From NCBI GenBank assembly GCA_035575095.1, contig DATLYF010000002.1, positions 1-17,741 of the forward strand: 17,741 bases of DNA. Direction: 5' to 3'. How positions within the stretch are numbered: the stretch's first letter is position 1; each line of letters opens with the position of its first letter. The DNA is from DATLYF01 sp035575095 (GTDB lineage Bacteria > Pseudomonadota > Gammaproteobacteria > Competibacterales > Competibacteraceae). The notes beneath the pieces are model-generated. The model did not search any database. It worked only from the letters and a program-made list of their open reading frames with translations, and had not been told where the DNA came from. Both the position numbers and the translations under genes were made by a program. Positions 14,855 through 17,741 of the stretch are shown here, in pieces.

Positions 14855-15480
14855 ACCGCCAATCGCCCGCCCACCACCTGCTGCTGAAGCAGCCGCTGCC
14901 CTGGGGCACGATCCACGGCATGCCGCTGCCGCTGAGCGCGCCGGCGCTACCTGCCACCTTCATCGTCGACCTGAGCGCGCTGCCGCGGCGGCTGGTGCGC
15001 GGCGCCCGCGCCGCCGCGTGGCTGGCCGCGCACGGCATCGCCGTGCCCGAGCGCTATTTCGGTTGCCGCGAGCTCGACGGCGGCGCCTTCATCGCCCGCA
15101 CCGGCGCGCGCGAGTTCCTGTTGGTCGACGGCCCCGAGGGCCGCACCACGGCTGCGCTGCCCGAGGAGGCCGACGGCGTGCTGGCGCTGCCCCGCGACGA
15201 CCAGGAGCTGGCCCTCGGCGGCGCGGCGCTGCGCGACGTGCTGTTGCAGACCTGTTCCTTCGACTTCACCAAGGCCGGCCCCGACGACATCGTCTACGCC
15301 AACATGATCGGCGTCGGCTGCTGGCTCCGCCCGGGTGGCGGCCGCATCCCGTATCTGCGCATCGGCTGCGATCCCAGTTACGGCGAATACCTGTTCGAGA
15401 CGCTGCTCGGCATCGTCGCCGAGGCCGGCGGCGGCGTGATCGGCTTCAAGGACTTCTGGGCGCTGCGGCAGAGCGCCTGA
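14851..15480 (+). CDS. mgdD: N-methylglutamate dehydrogenase subunit D (SoxG-like)
   Basis: The 209-residue protein matches the sarcosine oxidase gamma subunit, a relative of the GcvT/YgfZ fold. Recognisable segments are PATFIVDLSALPRRLVRGA near 32-52, TGAREFLLVDG at about 85-95, and DFTKAGPDDIVYANMIGVG near 138-157. YLRIGCDPSYGEYLFETLLGIV follows near the end. It shares ATGA with the end of mgdC, so the two are coupled. It is presumably a non-catalytic or folate-site-completing subunit. It is the last of the four dehydrogenase genes; a 66-base gap with a hairpin separates it from gmaS. Confidence 0.83.
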   Translation: MNRQSPAHHLLLKQPLPWGTIHGMPLPLSAPALPATFIVDLSALPRRLVRGARAAAWLAAHGIAVPERYFGCRELDGGAFIARTGAREFLLVDGPEGRTTAALPEEADGVLALPRDDQELALGGAALRDVLLQTCSFDFTKAGPDDIVYANMIGVGCWLRPGGGRIPYLRIGCDPSYGEYLFETLLGIVAEAGGGVIGFKDFWALRQSA

Positions 15481-15512
15481 GCGAGCCCCCGACACGAGAG
15501 CCTTACCACCCC

Positions 15513-15530
15513 TTCCCCGCGGGCGGGGAA
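15513..15530. other. Intercistronic hairpin between mgdD and gmaS
   Basis: TTCCCCGC-GG-GCGGGGAA is a perfect 8-bp inverted repeat in the 66-base gap, five bases before the gmaS ribosome site. No U-tract follows, so it is not an intrinsic terminator. It could be an mRNA processing or stability element setting different amounts of dehydrogenase and synthetase. Confidence 0.4.
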
Positions 15531-15546
15531 CCACCAGGAGGCACCA

Positions 15547-16935
15547 ATGAAACTGAACATCATCGACGAAGGTAACCTGGGCGGAGCCGTGGATCAGCCG
15601 ACCACGCTCGGCGAAGCCAAGGCGTTCCTGAAGCAGGCTGGGGTCAAGTACCTGCTCGCTCAGTTCGTGGACATCCATGGCGCGGCCAAGACCAAGGCGG
15701 TTCCGGTACAGCACCTCGACATGGTGGTCGAGGACGGCGCCGGCTTCGCCGGCTTCGCCGTGTGGGGTCTGGGGATGGAGCCGAACGGTCCCGACTACAT
15801 GGCGCGCGGCGATCTGTCGACGCTGTCGCTGGTGCCGTGGCAGCCGGGCTATGCCCGCATCGTCTGCAACGGTTACGTCAACGGCGAGCCCTACCCCTAT
15901 TGCACGCGCAACATCCTGGCCGGGCAGATCGAGCGCTTGAGCGCGCGCGGCTGGACGCTAAACACCGGGCTCGAGCCCGAGTTCAGCCTGCTGCGGCGCA
16001 CCGACAGCGGCGAGATCAAACCTGCCGACGGCAGCGACGTGCTCGACAAGCCCTGCTACGACTACAAGGGCCTGTCACGCAGTCGCCAATTTCTCGAACG
16101 CTTCACCGAGGTGCTGCAAGCCTCCGGCTTCGACGTCTACCAGATCGACCACGAGGACGCCAACGGCCAGTTCGAGATCAATTACACCTACTCGGATGCA
16201 ATGAACTCGGCCGACCGCTTCGTGTTCGTGCGCATGGCCGGCGGCGAGGTCGCCAACCAGCTCGGCCTGATCTGCTCGTTCATGCCCAAGCCCTTCGCCA
16301 ATCGCGCCGGCAACGGCATGCACATCCACATGTCGCTCGCCAGCGCCCAGAGCAAGAACCTGTTCCTCGATCACAACGATCGCCACGGCATGGGTCTGTC
16401 GAAGCTGGCCTATCACTTCCTCGGCGGTCTGCTGCACCACGCCCGGGCGATGTGCGCGCTGATGGCGCCGACTGTCAATTCCTACAAGCGCCTGGTGGTG
16501 GGCCGCTCGCTGTCGGGCGCGGCCTGGGCGCCGGCCTATATCTCCTATGGCAACAACAATCGCACCTCGATGGTGCGCGTACCCTACGGGCGTATCGAAC
16601 TGCGCCTGCCCGACACCGGCTGCAACCCGTACCTGGCCATCGCCGCGGCGATCGTCGCCGGCCTCGACGGCATCGAGCGCGAGCTCGACCCGGGCCGGCC
16701 GCACAATTTCAACCACTACGAGCAGACGCCGGCCGAGCTCGAGGCGCTGGGCATCGGCACGCTGCCGCAAAGCCTGCTGCAGGCGATCGAGGCGCTCGAG
16801 GCCGACTCGCTGTTCGCCGAGCAGCTCGGCGCCGAGTTCATCGCCGAGTTCATCAAGCTCAAGCGCATGGAATGGATCGAGTACCAGCGCCACGTCTCCG
16901 ACTGGGAGCTGCAGCGCTACCTGGAGTTCTTCTGA
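15547..16935 (+). CDS. gmaS: Gamma-glutamylmethylamide synthetase (glutamine synthetase-like)
   Basis: The 462-residue protein is a glutamine synthetase-fold enzyme: ATP + L-glutamate + methylamine gives gamma-glutamylmethylamide, the first step of the N-methylglutamate pathway. Motifs in order are GLEPEF at 141-146 (metal site), DHEDANGQFEINY at 201-213, MPKPF at 246-250 and GNGMHIHMSL at 255-264. PTVNSYKR follows at 308-315, GNNNRT at 335-340, and a GRIELRLPD end of the active site at 348-356. The DHEDANGQFE form and overall length of about 440-460 are those of the GmaS/GlnT group rather than GlnA. No adenylylation Tyr motif is evident. A perfect AGGAGG lies five bases before the ATG. The position between dehydrogenase and amidotransferase genes supports the assignment; a plain GlnA-type role is unlikely. 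Confidence 0.85.
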   Translation: MKLNIIDEGNLGGAVDQPTTLGEAKAFLKQAGVKYLLAQFVDIHGAAKTKAVPVQHLDMVVEDGAGFAGFAVWGLGMEPNGPDYMARGDLSTLSLVPWQPGYARIVCNGYVNGEPYPYCTRNILAGQIERLSARGWTLNTGLEPEFSLLRRTDSGEIKPADGSDVLDKPCYDYKGLSRSRQFLERFTEVLQASGFDVYQIDHEDANGQFEINYTYSDAMNSADRFVFVRMAGGEVANQLGLICSFMPKPFANRAGNGMHIHMSLASAQSKNLFLDHNDRHGMGLSKLAYHFLGGLLHHARAMCALMAPTVNSYKRLVVGRSLSGAAWAPAYISYGNNNRTSMVRVPYGRIELRLPDTGCNPYLAIAAAIVAGLDGIERELDPGRPHNFNHYEQTPAELEALGIGTLPQSLLQAIEALEADSLFAEQLGAEFIAEFIKLKRMEWIEYQRHVSDWELQRYLEFF

Positions 16936-16955
16936 TCGCGAAAGGAGCCGAAGCA

Positions 16956-17741
16956 ATGTGCGGAATCGTCGGATTACTGATCAAAAACCCGGCGCTCAGG
17001 CCCCGGCTCGGTCACCTGGTGGTGCCGATGCTGGAGAGCATGACCGAGCGCGGCCCGGACTCGGCGGGGCTCGCCGTGTTCGCCGAGCGCGACGCGGGGC
17101 GCAAATTCAACCTATTCGCCAACGCCCACGATTATGCCTGGCGGGCGCTGGTCGAGTCGCTCGCCATGGCCTTCGGTCCGGTGCGCGACCTCGAGATCCA
17201 GGGCCGCCACGCCCGGCTGTACCTCGATGCCGAGCCCGGCGAGCTGAAGGCGTGGCTGCGCGAGCAGGCGCCGGGCGTGTACCTGCTGTCGGCCGGCCAG
17301 CGCATCGACATCTACAAGGACACCGGCCGGCCGGCGGCGATCGCCGAGCGCTACGGCTTCGCCGGGCTCCAAGGCAGCCATGCCATCGGCCATACGCGCA
17401 TGGCAACCGAATCGGCCATCACCCCGGCCCATGCCCATCCGTTTACCGCCGGCGAGGACTTCTGCCTGGTGCACAACGGCTCGCTGTCCAACCCCCGCAG
17501 CCTGCGCCGCAGCCTGCAGCGCAAGGGCATCGCCTTCGAGACCGACAATGACACCGAGGCCGCCTGCCGCTACATCGAGTGGCGCATGCGCGACGGCGAC
17601 ACGCTGGAGACGGCGCTGACCTCGGGCTTTGCGGTGCTGGATGGCTTCTACACGCTGCTGATCGGCACCGGCGACAAGCTGGCGCTGGTCCGCGATGCCT
17701 TCGCCTGCAAGCCCGCCCTGGTCGCCGAGACCGATGACTAT
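16956..17741 (+). CDS. mgsA: N-methylglutamate synthase subunit A (class II amidotransferase, partial)
   Basis: The frame is open from ATG at 16956 to the end of the window (262 codons, no stop), so the 3' end is missing; the usual length is about 300. Met-Cys-Gly-Ile-Val starts the protein, with Cys2 as the N-terminal nucleophile of class II glutamine amidotransferases. Further marks are RGPDSAG (32-38), HTRMATES (146-153), HNGSLSN (173-179) and TDNDTEA (196-202). This GlxB-like subunit would release the alkylamine from gamma-glutamylmethylamide for the synthase. The expected partners, mgsB and mgsC (GXGXG and FMN glutamate synthase-like), should lie just beyond the window. AAAGGAG stands nine bases before the ATG and 20 bases separate it from gmaS. 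Confidence 0.83.
   Translation, partial: MCGIVGLLIKNPALRPRLGHLVVPMLESMTERGPDSAGLAVFAERDAGRKFNLFANAHDYAWRALVESLAMAFGPVRDLEIQGRHARLYLDAEPGELKAWLREQAPGVYLLSAGQRIDIYKDTGRPAAIAERYGFAGLQGSHAIGHTRMATESAITPAHAHPFTAGEDFCLVHNGSLSNPRSLRRSLQRKGIAFETDNDTEAACRYIEWRMRDGDTLETALTSGFAVLDGFYTLLIGTGDKLALVRDAFACKPALVAETDDY

Noticed and set aside
10433..15480. Naming the cluster soxBDAG (sarcosine oxidase)
   Set aside because: The subunit families fit, but gmaS and mgsA directly downstream favour the N-methylglutamate enzyme. Sarcosine oxidase remains the fallback if mgsBC are absent.

Overview
The window is GC-rich DNA from a proteobacterium. The mix of families (periplasmic-type Pcm, DUF2845, PPGHxPPPGxC proteins, a transmembrane aminopropyltransferase-like protein, a PAS-GGDEF cyclase) suggests a gammaproteobacterium, perhaps Chromatiales-like. 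That placement is an inference from gene content only.

Left part (1-9.6 kb) is a patchwork of short transcription units. In order it holds: an exported protein-L-isoaspartate methyltransferase (+); the collapsed remnant of a TRAP transporter operon, with the DctP N-terminus joined to the DctM C-terminus (+); an 796-residue membrane protein with a central spermidine-synthase-like domain (+); an exported TPR protein with a duplicated proline-rich PPGHxPPPGxC tail (+); a convergent DUF2845 exported protein with two internal repeats (-); a membrane PAS-GGDEF diguanylate cyclase with its own intrinsic terminator (-); a 900-base region with few genes; then a Glu/Leu-type amino-acid dehydrogenase and a two-CBS-domain protein (+). 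A DUF99 gene (-) faces the CBS gene. The gene-poor stretch at 7.1-8.0 kb contains an RMF-like small gene (-) and two candidate non-coding transcripts: one (+) with a promoter, hairpins and U-tract, and one (-) inferred from an orphan intrinsic terminator.

Right part (10.3 kb to the end) is a single tightly packed operon: mgdA-mgdB-mgdC-mgdD-gmaS-mgsA, cut by the window end. The first four genes look like heterotetrameric sarcosine oxidase (soxBDAG). The immediately following gamma-glutamylmethylamide synthetase-type glutamine synthetase and GlxB-like amidotransferase point instead to the N-methylglutamate pathway of methylamine use. GmaS joins methylamine to glutamate, N-methylglutamate synthase (MgsABC) makes N-methylglutamate, and the dehydrogenase (MgdABCD) releases glutamate and a C1 unit, probably to tetrahydrofolate via the GcvT-like part of MgdC. 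A sigma70-like promoter lies upstream, flanked by two copies of a 10-bp direct repeat that could be an operator.

No CRISPR array, tRNA, rRNA, insertion sequence or prophage was seen. I found no wholly new multi-gene system. The points most worth a second look are the candidate RNAs, the decayed TRAP locus, the bacterial DUF99 gene, and the operator-like repeats before the methylamine operon.
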